From Leifsonia sp. fls2-241-R2A-40a (GTDB lineage: Bacteria > Actinomycetota > Actinomycetes > Actinomycetales > Microbacteriaceae): a stretch of DNA of 64,000 nucleotides. Of this stretch, positions 41,936-51,539 are shown piece by piece. The notes under the pieces are model-generated. The model saw only the letters and a program-made list of their open reading frames with translations. It had not been told where the DNA came from and searched no databases. The DNA is taken from assembly GCF_030209575.1 (NCBI RefSeq), contig NZ_JARVRS010000001.1, positions 3,286,001-3,350,000 of the forward strand. The letters are read 5' to 3'. A program made the position numbers and the translations under genes. Within the stretch, counting starts at the first letter, position 1; every line of letters begins with the position of its first letter.

Positions 41936-44900
41936 TCATGGCATGCCCGAACCGGGATACGCCTGTGAATACGTGTCGGCGCCGGAGACGACCGTGACGG
42001 TCAGTGTCGGGGCCAGGTCGTTGGCCGGTGCCGTGCACGTGGCGGTCTCGCCGGCCGCGGGCATCGGCAGCTGCGTCGCCCCGTCGCAGCTGTACGTCAC
42101 GGCGTCGTAGGCGCCGGTCGGCCAGCTGGTCCAGGTGAAGATGTGGCTTTCGGGGTCGTACCGCTGGCCGCCGATGCTGAGGTCCACCGCCACACCGAGT
42201 GCCTGCGTCGCCGTCTGCGCCGTGCAGAGGGACGAGCCGTCCGGGTAGCCCTCGCACACCTTCGTGATCTGCACACTCAACGGCATCCCGTAGTGGTTGC
42301 CGTTGCCGGTGAGGACGCCGCTCGTGCCCTTCAGTTGTCCGGAGTCGACGACCGCGCCCCCGCTGAGCAGCTGGTAGTCGAAGACCGGGGTGCCCCCGCC
42401 GCCCGCGCGGTAGTCGATCGTGATCGGGAAATCGACGGTCGTGCCGTCCTGGACGCGCTGACCGACGGCGATACCCGTGACTTGGCCGGGCGACTGGCGC
42501 GGCGTGGCGCTGACCACGGCGGAGGCCGTGCATCCCTGGCCGTTGTAGGCGTAGACGATGAAGTTGTAGCTCTGGTTCGGCCGCAGTCCGCTGAAGACGG
42601 TGCTGCCGGCCTGCACGCGCTTCAGGCCGGGGTCGGTGTCGAGCACCGGCCGCCCGCTGTTGACGCCCGTCACCGAGCAGCCGGGCGCGTTGCCGCCCTG
42701 GAAGACGCCTGCGTAGTAGTCGGAGATCGCCTTGCCGTTGTCGCCGAACACGTTCGACCAGCTCAGCGTCGCGCTGGTGCCGTCGGTCGTGTCCGGGGTG
42801 GCGACCGGAGCGACCCCTGTGGTGGTCGGTGCGCCCGCCGGCACGCCGCTCCCCTGCGTCTGGTTCCAGGTCGTCCGGCTCTGGTAGAAGTCGTTGCGCG
42901 CCGCGACGGTGAAGCCGATCGCTGCGCCGTTCGCGATGCCCGGGTCGGTGACGTTCAGCGCGTACCCGGTGCCGACGGGATCCGAGCCCGGGACCTGGAC
43001 GACATTGGTCACGCCTCCCATGGTGATCAGGTAGGAGGTGATCGGGCTCGCGTTGGGCGCGTCGGCCGGCTTGTCCCAGCTGATCCGGAGCCCGTGGTCG
43101 AGCGGAGCCGAGGAGAGGGCCGCCGGCGCGTTCGGCACCACATCGGACCATACGGCTTCCGCGTACGCGGTCGGGTCGGAGAACCCCAGGGCGTTCTGCG
43201 CGCGCACGCTGAAGTCGACGGCGTTGGCGGGGCCGTTCCCCGGCGTGGTGATCGCGCAGGTCGTGGTGGCGCACGGCGTCGTGGACAGCACGGCGCCGGT
43301 CACCGCGGAGGTCATGACGACCTCGAAGCCGGTGATCGGCGAGTTGTTGAACGCGCCGGGGATCCAGCTGAGGGTGAGACTGCGGTCGGCGATCGCGCTG
43401 ATCTGCACGTTGCTGACCGGCGCGGGGCGGTCCTGCACCGAGACCGTGACGGTGCCCCAGGTGTAGCGGTCGGGGTCGTCGGTGGCGTCCGCCACCTCGT
43501 ACTGCAGCGTCGCGTCCGCGGGCGCCGCCGTCGGCGACACGGCGACCTGCAGTTCGGAGTTGTCGGCGCTCGGCGTGATGCTGACACCGTCCGGCAGCCC
43601 GCTCCCGAGTCCCCGGACGGCGACGACACGGAGCGGCTTGCCCGGGAACGGGTTCGTCGCGCCGTCGTTCGCGAGCACATCCACCGTGGTGGTCTGCCCG
43701 CGCGGCGCGATCACGCGGTCGGGCTGCGGGCTCGCCAGCGGCCGTGTCGACGGCACGACGGAGATGTCGATCCGTCCCGCCTGACCCGCGTTGACCGCAT
43801 CCTTCACGCCGATGGAGAGCGACGGGGTCGCTCCCTTCGGCGTGCCGGTCGCGACCGTGATCGTGAGCTTGCGCCCGTCGAGGGAGGCGGTGACCCCGGC
43901 TGGACGCGGCTCCTGGATGGAGTACACCAGCTCGTCCTGATCCTTGGCGTACGGATACGTCGTGATCTTGGTGAGGTCGACGGTCTTGGTCTGGCCGGGC
44001 TCGAAGTCGATGAGGGCGCCGGTGAACACCGGCGGCTGGTTCTGCCGTGCGGTCACGTCGATGGGCAGGACGATCGTCGCGACATTGCCCGCCGGATCGG
44101 TGGCGCTGGATCCGTCGGTCACCTGGAACGAGATGGAGGCGGGCCCGAAGTAGCGGGGCGACGAGGTGAACTGCAGCGTGTCGCTGCCCGACACCAGGTC
44201 GTCCCCGTTCGCGTGCGTGGCGCGGACGGTCGCCGCGTCGGTGAGCCGCACCTTCCGGCCCCCGACGGCGACGATGTAGTCGTTGAGGTGGATGGTCAGC
44301 GTCTTCTCGCTGACCACCGTGAGCTTGGGCGCGTCCCGCTTGAGCTGCGGGAGGGCGTCGTTGTAGCCGGGCACCCGGACGAATCCGTACGCCACGACCG
44401 ACTCGTCCTCGGGGTTCGCCACCCGGAACGGCACGATCTGGCTCTTCGCTCCGATCGTCACCCGGAGGCGCTTGGCGGCGGTGATCTGGGCGTCGTTCGT
44501 GTAGCCGGGCACCAGCGAGAGCTTCAGGGTCGAGACCGGGCCGTCCGCGAAGAAGACGTTGGCGAGCACGTTCACGTCGACGCGGTCCTTGCCGAGGATG
44601 TCGGAGAGGCCGAGCGTCGTGTCGGAGACGACGGGGCGCGCCGGCGGCGCCTTCTCGTCGACCGTCAGCCGCAGGAACGCCTGGCTCGTGCCTCCGCGTT
44701 CGTTCTGGATCGTGTACAGGAACCCGTACGAACCCTGCGTCTGCGGGGCTGTGACGGTGACGAGCTGATTGCTCACCTTCGCCTTCGCCTTGCCGTCGAG
44801 GGACGTGACCGAGGTGACGCTGAGCGGGCTGCCGTCCGGATCGCTGTCGTTGGCGAGCACCTGCACGGCGAGGGTCCGGCCCGGGCGGGCCGTGACGTCG

Positions 44901-47848
44901 TCCTCCACCGCGACCGGGTTCCTGGCGCCCTCGACCCGCGCGGCGATGCCGACCCGGACCGTGCCGGTCGCCCGCGCGCCGAGCGCATCCACCACCGCGT
45001 ACGTGAACGTGTCGGTGCCCGCGGAGTAGTCGCCGGCCTGGAAGTCCATCCAGTCGGGCCCGGACGCGACGACCGCGCCCTTCTGCGGGTTCGTCTCCTG
45101 TCCGATGAATTGGACCGAGTCGCCGTCGGGGTCGATGCCCGACAGGGGGATGGTGATGCGCACCGTGTCGCCCGCGAGCACCCGGGCCGTGACGGTCTTG
45201 GGCACCGGCGGGTTGTTGGTGGCGGCGTCCCGCTCGCGCACGGCGATGGTCACCTCGGCCGTCGCCCACTGGCCGTCCGCTCCGTAGACCTTGTACGCGG
45301 CGGTGTAGTTGCCCGGCTTCGACGGAGCGAGGTACCTCAGGTGGTCGCCGCTCGCGAAGAGCAGGCCGGCGCCGCTGGGCAGCGGGGTCGCCAGGGCGGG
45401 GTCGAGGGTCAGCTTGTCCCCGTCCGGCTGCACGTCGTTGGCGAGCACGGGGATGTCGACGACGTCGCCCACGCGCACCGAGACCGCATCGGGAGCCGCG
45501 ATCGGCGGCTGGTGCGCGGTCAGCGGGGGCAGCTGCACGACGGTGACCGTTCCGACGGTGTCCGAGAGGCCGTTGCTCAGCCGGTAGTGGAAGTCGACCG
45601 GACCCTCGAGCGGCCGGCTCAGCGTGACCCGGAGGGTGCGCTGCTGGAGCACCTGGACGCGCACGCCGGTCTCCGCAGCGGGGTCGGTCACTCCCGTGAC
45701 CAGCAGGACGCCGCCCGACGGGTCGAGGTCGGTGGAGAGCACGTCCACGTCCTGGGTCGACTGCTCACGGATGAAGGCCGTGTGCGGCACGGCGATCGGC
45801 GCGGTCTTCGCGCCGGGAGGCGCCTTGACCTCGACCCGGACGACGCCGGTGGCGGTCACGATGCCGTCGGTGACGGAGTACTCGATGTTGTGGGTGCCCG
45901 CCTGGTCCGACTCGAAGCGGAACGTGCCGCCCTGGTAGTCGGGGGTGATCGTGGCGTCGGCCTTGGTCGGCACCGTGCTGAGCCGGACGGTCCCGTTGCC
46001 GCCGCGCACGTGGTCGAGCGGCGTGACGGTCACCTCCTGGCCCTGGTAGGCGAGCACGGCGAAGGGATCGGCGATGATCGGGACCTGCCCGGGCGGGCGG
46101 ACGGTCACCGCCAGCAGTCCGGCCGACTCGGTGCGGCCGTCGGAGAGGGTGAGCCCCACATCCTTCACCCCGGCGCCGTCGCCGTGGTCCGAGTAGGCGA
46201 CCTGGCCCTGCGGAGTGAACGTCACGGTGTCGGGAGCGGGGATGGACGCACCGGCGAGATAGAAGGAGTCGCCGTCGGGGTCGTAGCAGTCGCCCAGGAC
46301 GGGGGCGGAGACGCGCCCGCCGGACTGCACGACCGCCTTCGCGTTCCTGACGCACACCGGCGGGGAGTTCTCGAGCTCGGTCCGGACGGCCACGGTGACG
46401 TGTGCGCTGGCCGTGCCTCCCCGGCCGTCGGAGATCGTGTAGTCGAAGGCGATGCTGCCGGTCGCGGTGTCGGGCAGCGAGATCTGCAGCTGCTGATCGG
46501 CGTTGGTGAGCTCGATGGTGCCCTGGTCCGCGGCGACGGCCGTGAACGAGTCGATCGTGAGGACATCGCCGTTCGGGTCGTAGTCGTTGAGGAGCACCGG
46601 AAGCGGGGTGACGCGCCCCGGACGGGCGCCGAACGAGTCCGCGACCGCGACGGGAGGCTGCTCCTGCTTCTCGTACTGCGGAGCCGTGTCCTGCTTCGTC
46701 TGGTCGACGAGCTCCTGGGTGGTCTTCTTGGAGACGAGCTCGTCCCAGTTGTCGATCCGGCTGTTGCCGCTCTGGACCGCCCAGGACACGCCGGAGCGGC
46801 CGTCGTTCAGCACGACCCGGTCGCCGTTCACCCGGAAGCCGAGCACCGCGGCCGCAGGAACCTTCTGCAGCGTCGAGCGCTCCCCCGCGCCGGAGCCGGA
46901 GCACGACCGCCACGCCGTGCCGTCGTTCCAGGCCGCGTAGCTGCACCCGGCGACGGTGACCGGAGCCGCGGGGGCTCCGTTCGCCTGGGTGACCGCGCGC
47001 GTCGGCTTCCCGCCGTCGAGCGGGACGCGGATGAGGCTGTCCGACGTCGCCACGAAGACCGCGTCTCCGCCCGCCGACGGCTGCTGCAGGACCGGGGCCG
47101 CGCCCTCGGGGAGGACGGAGGACAGGCCGACGGCGCGTCCGTCGACCCAGATGGTCCGCTCGCCCGGATCGAGCAGCGCCGAGTGGCCGCCGACACTGGT
47201 GAGGGCGACGTCGGCCCCGTCCCCCCGCGTCGCGAGGGTCTGCGTCGTGGTCGCCGGCTCCGCCGAGCCGAGGTCGACCCGCACCAGGGCGCGGGTGGAC
47301 GGCTGATAGGCGAACAGCACGCCGGAGGGGTCGAGCGCCGACACCGCGCGTCCGCCGAGGTCGATCGTCGCGGCGGATCCCGAGTTGAACTGGTCCAGCT
47401 GGTCGACCGTCGTGAGCCAGAGCTGGCCCGTCGCCTGCGACAGCAGCGCGACGTGGCCGTCGGCCACGGACACCTGCGGCGACCGCGGCGGCAGGGCGAC
47501 CGACTTGCCGGCCTCCGCCTTCGCCGGGTCGACGACCGCGACCGTGTTCGCCTCGCGGTCCACGAGCAGCACGTCCGTGCCATCCTGGACGACGTCGAGC
47601 GCATCCCCGGTGCCCGGGACGACCGAGTTCAGCTTGTCGATCTCGGTGTTCGCGCGGCCGAGCGCCTTCTTGGCGTCGCTGGCGACCCATACCGCGGCAT
47701 CGTTCAGCTGCAGGTGCTGGGCGCTGTATCCGCCCGAGACCACCGCGAGCGTCGTCACCAGCGCGGCCACCGCCGTCCCGCTCACGGCCGTGGCCGCGAT
47801 GGACTTGTGTGCGGCGAGCCACTGCCCGACGGCGCCGAGCCGGCTCAC
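41936..47848 (-). CDS. Giant Ig-like/FN3 repeat membrane-anchored surface protein
   Basis: A 1970-residue protein and the largest in the window. A single N-terminal membrane helix (about 16-42, positive residues before it) would leave nearly the whole chain outside the cell. Residues about 50-395 form repeated beta units that resemble a propeller (DVLLVDREANTVAVVD, SALDPSGVLFAYQPSTRALVRVDL). Residues about 400-1465 hold eight to ten cadherin-like Ig repeats of the VLxNDxDPxGDxL type (LLNDYDPNGDVLTI, VLANDVQPDGDKLTL, VLANDSDPDGSPLSV). Residues about 1470-1900 hold three to four fibronectin type III domains. There is no LPxTG or other C-terminal anchor. The GTG start overlaps the kinase stop by 4 nt. 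It is probably an adhesin or cell-envelope sensor controlled by the neighbouring kinase. Confidence 0.9.
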   Translation of the reverse strand: MSRLGAVGQWLAAHKSIAATAVSGTAVAALVTTLAVVSGGYSAQHLQLNDAAVWVASDAKKALGRANTEIDKLNSVVPGTGDALDVVQDGTDVLLVDREANTVAVVDPAKAEAGKSVALPPRSPQVSVADGHVALLSQATGQLWLTTVDQLDQFNSGSAATIDLGGRAVSALDPSGVLFAYQPSTRALVRVDLGSAEPATTTQTLATRGDGADVALTSVGGHSALLDPGERTIWVDGRAVGLSSVLPEGAAPVLQQPSAGGDAVFVATSDSLIRVPLDGGKPTRAVTQANGAPAAPVTVAGCSYAAWNDGTAWRSCSGSGAGERSTLQKVPAAAVLGFRVNGDRVVLNDGRSGVSWAVQSGNSRIDNWDELVSKKTTQELVDQTKQDTAPQYEKQEQPPVAVADSFGARPGRVTPLPVLLNDYDPNGDVLTIDSFTAVAADQGTIELTNADQQLQISLPDTATGSIAFDYTISDGRGGTASAHVTVAVRTELENSPPVCVRNAKAVVQSGGRVSAPVLGDCYDPDGDSFYLAGASIPAPDTVTFTPQGQVAYSDHGDGAGVKDVGLTLSDGRTESAGLLAVTVRPPGQVPIIADPFAVLAYQGQEVTVTPLDHVRGGNGTVRLSTVPTKADATITPDYQGGTFRFESDQAGTHNIEYSVTDGIVTATGVVRVEVKAPPGAKTAPIAVPHTAFIREQSTQDVDVLSTDLDPSGGVLLVTGVTDPAAETGVRVQVLQQRTLRVTLSRPLEGPVDFHYRLSNGLSDTVGTVTVVQLPPLTAHQPPIAAPDAVSVRVGDVVDIPVLANDVQPDGDKLTLDPALATPLPSGAGLLFASGDHLRYLAPSKPGNYTAAYKVYGADGQWATAEVTIAVRERDAATNNPPVPKTVTARVLAGDTVRITIPLSGIDPDGDSVQFIGQETNPQKGAVVASGPDWMDFQAGDYSAGTDTFTYAVVDALGARATGTVRVGIAARVEGARNPVAVEDDVTARPGRTLAVQVLANDSDPDGSPLSVTSVTSLDGKAKAKVSNQLVTVTAPQTQGSYGFLYTIQNERGGTSQAFLRLTVDEKAPPARPVVSDTTLGLSDILGKDRVDVNVLANVFFADGPVSTLKLSLVPGYTNDAQITAAKRLRVTIGAKSQIVPFRVANPEDESVVAYGFVRVPGYNDALPQLKRDAPKLTVVSEKTLTIHLNDYIVAVGGRKVRLTDAATVRATHANGDDLVSGSDTLQFTSSPRYFGPASISFQVTDGSSATDPAGNVATIVLPIDVTARQNQPPVFTGALIDFEPGQTKTVDLTKITTYPYAKDQDELVYSIQEPRPAGVTASLDGRKLTITVATGTPKGATPSLSIGVKDAVNAGQAGRIDISVVPSTRPLASPQPDRVIAPRGQTTTVDVLANDGATNPFPGKPLRVVAVRGLGSGLPDGVSITPSADNSELQVAVSPTAAPADATLQYEVADATDDPDRYTWGTVTVSVQDRPAPVSNVQISAIADRSLTLSWIPGAFNNSPITGFEVVMTSAVTGAVLSTTPCATTTCAITTPGNGPANAVDFSVRAQNALGFSDPTAYAEAVWSDVVPNAPAALSSAPLDHGLRISWDKPADAPNASPITSYLITMGGVTNVVQVPGSDPVGTGYALNVTDPGIANGAAIGFTVAARNDFYQSRTTWNQTQGSGVPAGAPTTTGVAPVATPDTTDGTSATLSWSNVFGDNGKAISDYYAGVFQGGNAPGCSVTGVNSGRPVLDTDPGLKRVQAGSTVFSGLRPNQSYNFIVYAYNGQGCTASAVVSATPRQSPGQVTGIAVGQRVQDGTTVDFPITIDYRAGGGGTPVFDYQLLSGGAVVDSGQLKGTSGVLTGNGNHYGMPLSVQITKVCEGYPDGSSLCTAQTATQALGVAVDLSIGGQRYDPESHIFTWTSWPTGAYDAVTYSCDGATQLPMPAAGETATCTAPANDLAPTLTVTVVSGADTYSQAYPGSGMP

Positions 47849-49272
47849 GTCCCGGCCGCCCTCTCGACGCACTTCTGGCCGCTCGGCGTCCCGGTCTTGC
47901 CGTCGCGGTTGACCGTCACGGTCACGCAGACCGTGTCGCCGGGCTTGGCGTCCACCCGGAACTCGGTGGCGTGCTGGCTGCTCGGCGGCTGATCGTCGAC
48001 GGTCACCTGGTAGGTGTCGCCGGTCTGCAGCCCGGGGTCGCTCCAGCTGAACACGATCGTGCTGCCGGCCACCCGGCCGCTGAGATCGCGGACGGTGGGG
48101 ATGTCGTCGCTCGCTCCCGCGCGGACGAGCACGAAGGAGGCGGTGACGGCGAGCACGACGACGAGCACGGCGCAGGCCACCAGCGACAGCACCAGGGCGC
48201 GCGAGGTCTTGGTCGGAGCAGCCTGCAGCGGCGACTGCCCGCTGCCGCTCTCGCGCACCACCGTGCGGGTCGGCGCGCGGGTGACCGTCGCCGAGGCGGG
48301 TGCGGAACGCCGCCGGCGCCGGCGCACATTGGGGTCGACGGCGACGACGCCCTTGACCCGGGTGCGGTCCTCGGGATCGCCGGCGGTCGCGAGCGCCCAG
48401 TCGTCCATGGCGACCTCGATGGGCGTCTGCGGCAGGTCGAGCTCCGCCTCGACCGCCTGCAGCTCGCGGATGAACTCGAGCGCGCTGCGCTGGCGCTGCG
48501 ACGGGCGACGCGACATGGAGCGCATGAGCACCTGCTCGAGCCGCGGGGGCACGTCCGGGCGGCCGATCGGCAGCGGACGCCCCTTGGAGATGCGCTGGAT
48601 GAGCTCGGCGGAGGTGTTCTCCTTGCCAGGCACCTCGAACGGGGACCGGCCGGCGAGCAGCGAGTACATCGTCGCCCCGAGCGACCACACCTCGCTGGCG
48701 ATCGTGCCGCTGGTCTCGTCGAGCAGCACCTCGGGCGCCGACCACGGGATGGACAGGCCGATCGCCTCGGTCACGTCGGCTTCGCTCAGCGTCGCGGCGA
48801 TGCCGAAGTCGCTCAGCACCGGATGACCGTACGCGGTGCTCAGGATGTTGGACGGCTTGATGTCACGGTGCAGCACCCCCGCGCGGTGGGCGGTCTCGAC
48901 GGCGCTCGCGATCCGGACGCCCGTGCTCAGCACCTCCGGCACGGAGAGCGGCTCGCTCCGGTACCGCTGGCCGATCGCCGCAGAGCAGAGCTCCATGACC
49001 AGGTACGGGCGGCCGTCGGACGACACGCTCGCCTGGTAGACGGTGAGGATCGACGGATGCGTGCTCAGCTGGGCCATCAGGTTGGCCTCGGCCTGGAACA
49101 TCTGCTTGACCTGGCTGGTCACGACCTCCGCGAGCATGACCTTGACCGCGACCTGGCGGCGCGGCATATTCTGCTCGTACAGGAAGACGTCGGCGAAGCC
49201 GCCGGAACCCAGGACCCGGACGTACGAGAAACCGGGAAGGTTCGGCGGCTGGGACGGCAAACGCCGGGCCAT
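47845..49272 (-). CDS. Membrane Ser/Thr protein kinase with extracellular FN3-like domain
   Basis: A 475-residue Hanks-type kinase. The cytoplasmic domain (about 15-275) has the P-loop LGSGGFADV, Lys44 in VAVKV, the catalytic HRDIKPSN (Asp137) and DFG (155-157). An Arg-rich juxtamembrane part precedes one membrane helix (about 359-383). The extracellular end (about 392-470) is a small beta domain (VAGSTIVFSWSDPGLQTGDTYQVTV) that resembles FN3, so it may recognise the same kind of partner as the giant repeat protein encoded next. PASTA repeats are absent, unlike PknB. GGGAGG lies 6 nt before the ATG. Confidence 0.93.
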   Translation of the reverse strand: MARRLPSQPPNLPGFSYVRVLGSGGFADVFLYEQNMPRRQVAVKVMLAEVVTSQVKQMFQAEANLMAQLSTHPSILTVYQASVSSDGRPYLVMELCSAAIGQRYRSEPLSVPEVLSTGVRIASAVETAHRAGVLHRDIKPSNILSTAYGHPVLSDFGIAATLSEADVTEAIGLSIPWSAPEVLLDETSGTIASEVWSLGATMYSLLAGRSPFEVPGKENTSAELIQRISKGRPLPIGRPDVPPRLEQVLMRSMSRRPSQRQRSALEFIRELQAVEAELDLPQTPIEVAMDDWALATAGDPEDRTRVKGVVAVDPNVRRRRRRSAPASATVTRAPTRTVVRESGSGQSPLQAAPTKTSRALVLSLVACAVLVVVLAVTASFVLVRAGASDDIPTVRDLSGRVAGSTIVFSWSDPGLQTGDTYQVTVDDQPPSSQHATEFRVDAKPGDTVCVTVTVNRDGKTGTPSGQKCVERAAGT

Positions 49273-49326
49273 CGGCTCCCTCCCGTTCGTCGGTGAAACG
49301 CGTTCGCGGGTGCAAAGCGTCTGACA

Positions 49327-49332
49327 ATTGTA
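49327..49332 (-). promoter_or_regulatory. -10 element of the kinase–repeat-protein operon
   Basis: TACAAT on the minus strand would start transcription near 49320, leaving a leader of about 48 nt with a ribosome site, unlike the leaderless genes. Confidence 0.5.
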
Positions 49333-49388
49333 GGCAGCCTCGGAGTGCCCTCAGCGGGGTCGGACCCGCACTGGGGACAAGTCGATCA

Positions 49389-49403
49389 CCCCCAAGTCGG
49401 GGG
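49389..49403. promoter_or_regulatory. CCCCC-AAGTC-GGGGG inverted repeat between PP2C and kinase genes
   Basis: Five-base G/C arms around AAGTC, about 57 nt upstream of the kinase -10. It resembles the palindrome at 12229-12244. Confidence 0.4.
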
Positions 49404-49409
49404 GCAGAA

Positions 49410-50246
49410 TCAGTGCCTGCGGGCCGCTCTGCGCGACACTCCTTCGCGATGCGAGCCGGACTCCGGCGTCGCCAGCACGTCGACCACGACGACGGTCACG
49501 TTGTCCCGTCCGCCGTTGCCGAGGGCCGCATCCATCAGCTGCTGGGCGGCGTCGAGCGGTGACGACCCCTCGGCGAGGAAGTACCGGATGCCGTGCTCGG
49601 TCAGCTCCTTCGTGAGGCCGTCCGAGCAGACCAGCAGCCGCGACCCCGCGACGATCGGGAGGAAGAAGTAGTCCGGGACCGGGTCCTCGTTGAAACCCAC
49701 GGCGCGGGTGATCACGTTGCTGTGCGGATGCACCTCGGCCTCCGCGGGGGTGATAGCGCCCGCATCCAGCAGCTCCTGGACGATCGAGTGATCGACCGTC
49801 AGCTGCTCGAGGGTTCCGTCGCGGTAGCTGTACACGCGCGAGTCGCCGATGTTGAACACCAGCCAGTACGGCGACCCGTCGACCAGGCTCAGGGCGATGC
49901 CGGTGACCGTCGTACCGGTCCCGAGGTCGGTGTGGCCGACGCCGCGGCCCATGTCGTCCACTGCCGAGCGCAGCGCCTCGGTGAGCGCGACCTCTCCGAC
50001 GAAATCGGCCTTCACCTTCTCGGCCAGCCGGGTGACGACCGCCGTGCTCGCGAAGTCGCCTGCGGTGTGACCGCCCATCCCGTCGGCGACCGCGAAGATC
50101 GGCGAACGCGCGAGGAGGCTGTCCTCGTTGACGCTGCGCCGGTATCCCGTGTCGCTGAGCGCTGCCCAGGACAGGCTGATGCGTGCGTCGGGATCGCCGG
50201 GGACGGCCACCGTGTGGCGTCTGCTGCTGCGACCGATCTGGGTCAC
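49410..50246 (-). CDS. PP2C-family Ser/Thr protein phosphatase
   Basis: A 278-residue phosphatase that removes phosphate from Ser/Thr, the counterpart of the kinase. The metal-binding motifs are SVNEDSLL, FAVADGMGGHTAGD, FNIGDSRVYSY, LLVCSDGLTKEL and GGRDNVTVVVV, so all conserved aspartates are present. The domain fills residues about 25-260, with a basic tail. No membrane helix is seen, so it is cytosolic. The ATG overlaps the stop of the FHA gene by 4 nt. Confidence 0.95.
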   Translation of the reverse strand: MTQIGRSSRRHTVAVPGDPDARISLSWAALSDTGYRRSVNEDSLLARSPIFAVADGMGGHTAGDFASTAVVTRLAEKVKADFVGEVALTEALRSAVDDMGRGVGHTDLGTGTTVTGIALSLVDGSPYWLVFNIGDSRVYSYRDGTLEQLTVDHSIVQELLDAGAITPAEAEVHPHSNVITRAVGFNEDPVPDYFFLPIVAGSRLLVCSDGLTKELTEHGIRYFLAEGSSPLDAAQQLMDAALGNGGRDNVTVVVVDVLATPESGSHREGVSRRAARRH

Positions 50247-51445
50247 TCGCGTCCTTCTTCTCGGGCTTCGGTGATCTCGATGATATTACCGTCGCCGATC
50301 TCGACCCTCGCTCCTGCGAGCACCACTGCGGATTCGCCGGGGCGCAGACGACGCGTTCCCGCTGGGCCGGTCACCCTGGTGCCGTTCGTGGAGCGAAGGT
50401 CGGTGACGACCACCGCGTCCCCCGATTGCTCGATCCGGACATGGGTGGACGACACCTCCTGCGTCGGCGACGGAACCGCGACGAGTCGCGGATCGTCGGC
50501 CCCGCTGACCCGCTGAGGGGACGGCCTGCGGCCGATCAGGACGGGGGCGTCGAGAAGGAGCGTGTCCCCCGACGGGAGACGGACGGCGAAGGTCGCCGGA
50601 GGCGGCGGGACATCGACCGGCTCGGTCGACGGGGGCTCGATCGCCGCTTCGGACACCAGCGGCCCAGCGGGCACCAGGACCGCGCTCGGCGTGTCGTGGG
50701 GCGCGGGGCCCGCGATGGACGGGGCTCCCGACGTCGCGGACGGCTCATCGATGTCCACCGCGCCGGGCAGTTCGTGGAGGACGGGATGCGCCGCCGGCGG
50801 CACCTGCTCCGTCCCGTCGGCCGCGGCCTCTCCGTGTCCGAACAGGCTCGAGCTCCGGCCGCGGTCCCGGATGATCGTCTCCTCCGCGGCCGGGCCGGTC
50901 TGCAATGCCTCGGCCCCGGTGGGCGGCTGCACGGAACGCTCCGCGCGCTCGATCGGCTTCAGCGTCCACGTGAGGAGCTCGCCGTCGGTCACTCCCACGC
51001 GAAGCGGCAGGGAGCCGATGGCCAGCCGCGCCACCGGACCGGTCGGCGCGTCGTCGCCCTGCAGGACGAGTCCGGTCACGTTCCGGAACTCCGCCAGCAC
51101 CCACGGCTGTACGCCGCCCGCGGAGAAGCGGCGCGCGCCACCCACCGAGAACACGTCGATCGCGGCGGATCCCCGCACGACGGCGGTCACGGTCACCTCG
51201 CCCTCGGCGGTCGGCTCGGCCAGTTCCGCCACGGCGAAGGAGCGCACGCTGTCCGGTCCAGCGAGCGGGAACGCTCCGACGACGGACTCGATCGTCGCGA
51301 GGTCCGAGTCGGCCAGCCAATAGACCGAGTCGACGATCTCGTCCGAGGCCGTGCTCTCGACGGCGGCGACGAAGCGGCGCCCGGCGATCAGCAGCCAGCG
51401 CGAGGGGCCGGCGGTGGGCGCGTAACGGATGAAGCCGCCAGTCAT
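50243..51445 (-). CDS. FHA-domain protein, first gene of the kinase cluster
   Basis: A 400-residue protein. The N-terminal half (about 1-160) is a beta-rich region (YAPTAGPSRWLLIAGRRFVAAV, VLAEFRNVTGLVLQGDD) of a type found with FHA domains in actinobacteria. A Pro/Ala-rich linker (about 190-290) follows, then a C-terminal FHA domain (about 305-390) with LIGRRPSP, SSTHVRIEQ and DLRSTNGTRV for phosphothreonine binding. GAGGAG lies 6 nt before the ATG. It would bring phosphorylated proteins to the PP2C or to the kinase. Confidence 0.9.
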   Translation of the reverse strand: MTGGFIRYAPTAGPSRWLLIAGRRFVAAVESTASDEIVDSVYWLADSDLATIESVVGAFPLAGPDSVRSFAVAELAEPTAEGEVTVTAVVRGSAAIDVFSVGGARRFSAGGVQPWVLAEFRNVTGLVLQGDDAPTGPVARLAIGSLPLRVGVTDGELLTWTLKPIERAERSVQPPTGAEALQTGPAAEETIIRDRGRSSSLFGHGEAAADGTEQVPPAAHPVLHELPGAVDIDEPSATSGAPSIAGPAPHDTPSAVLVPAGPLVSEAAIEPPSTEPVDVPPPPATFAVRLPSGDTLLLDAPVLIGRRPSPQRVSGADDPRLVAVPSPTQEVSSTHVRIEQSGDAVVVTDLRSTNGTRVTGPAGTRRLRPGESAVVLAGARVEIGDGNIIEITEAREEGRE

Positions 51446-51539
51446 CGTCGGCTCCTCGTGGTCGTCGGCCGGGGTCGCTCCCGCGCGCAGGTCAGTGGTC
51501 GATGCGAGTGTAGCCCGACCGCGTGCGTCCCGCCGCCGC

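Noticed and set aside
42143-47992. A 1949-codon open frame on the + strand opposite the giant repeat gene
   Set aside because: It is the antisense of a high-GC gene. The translation is Arg/Ala/Asp-rich without domains, while the minus frame holds clear Ig and FN3 repeats.
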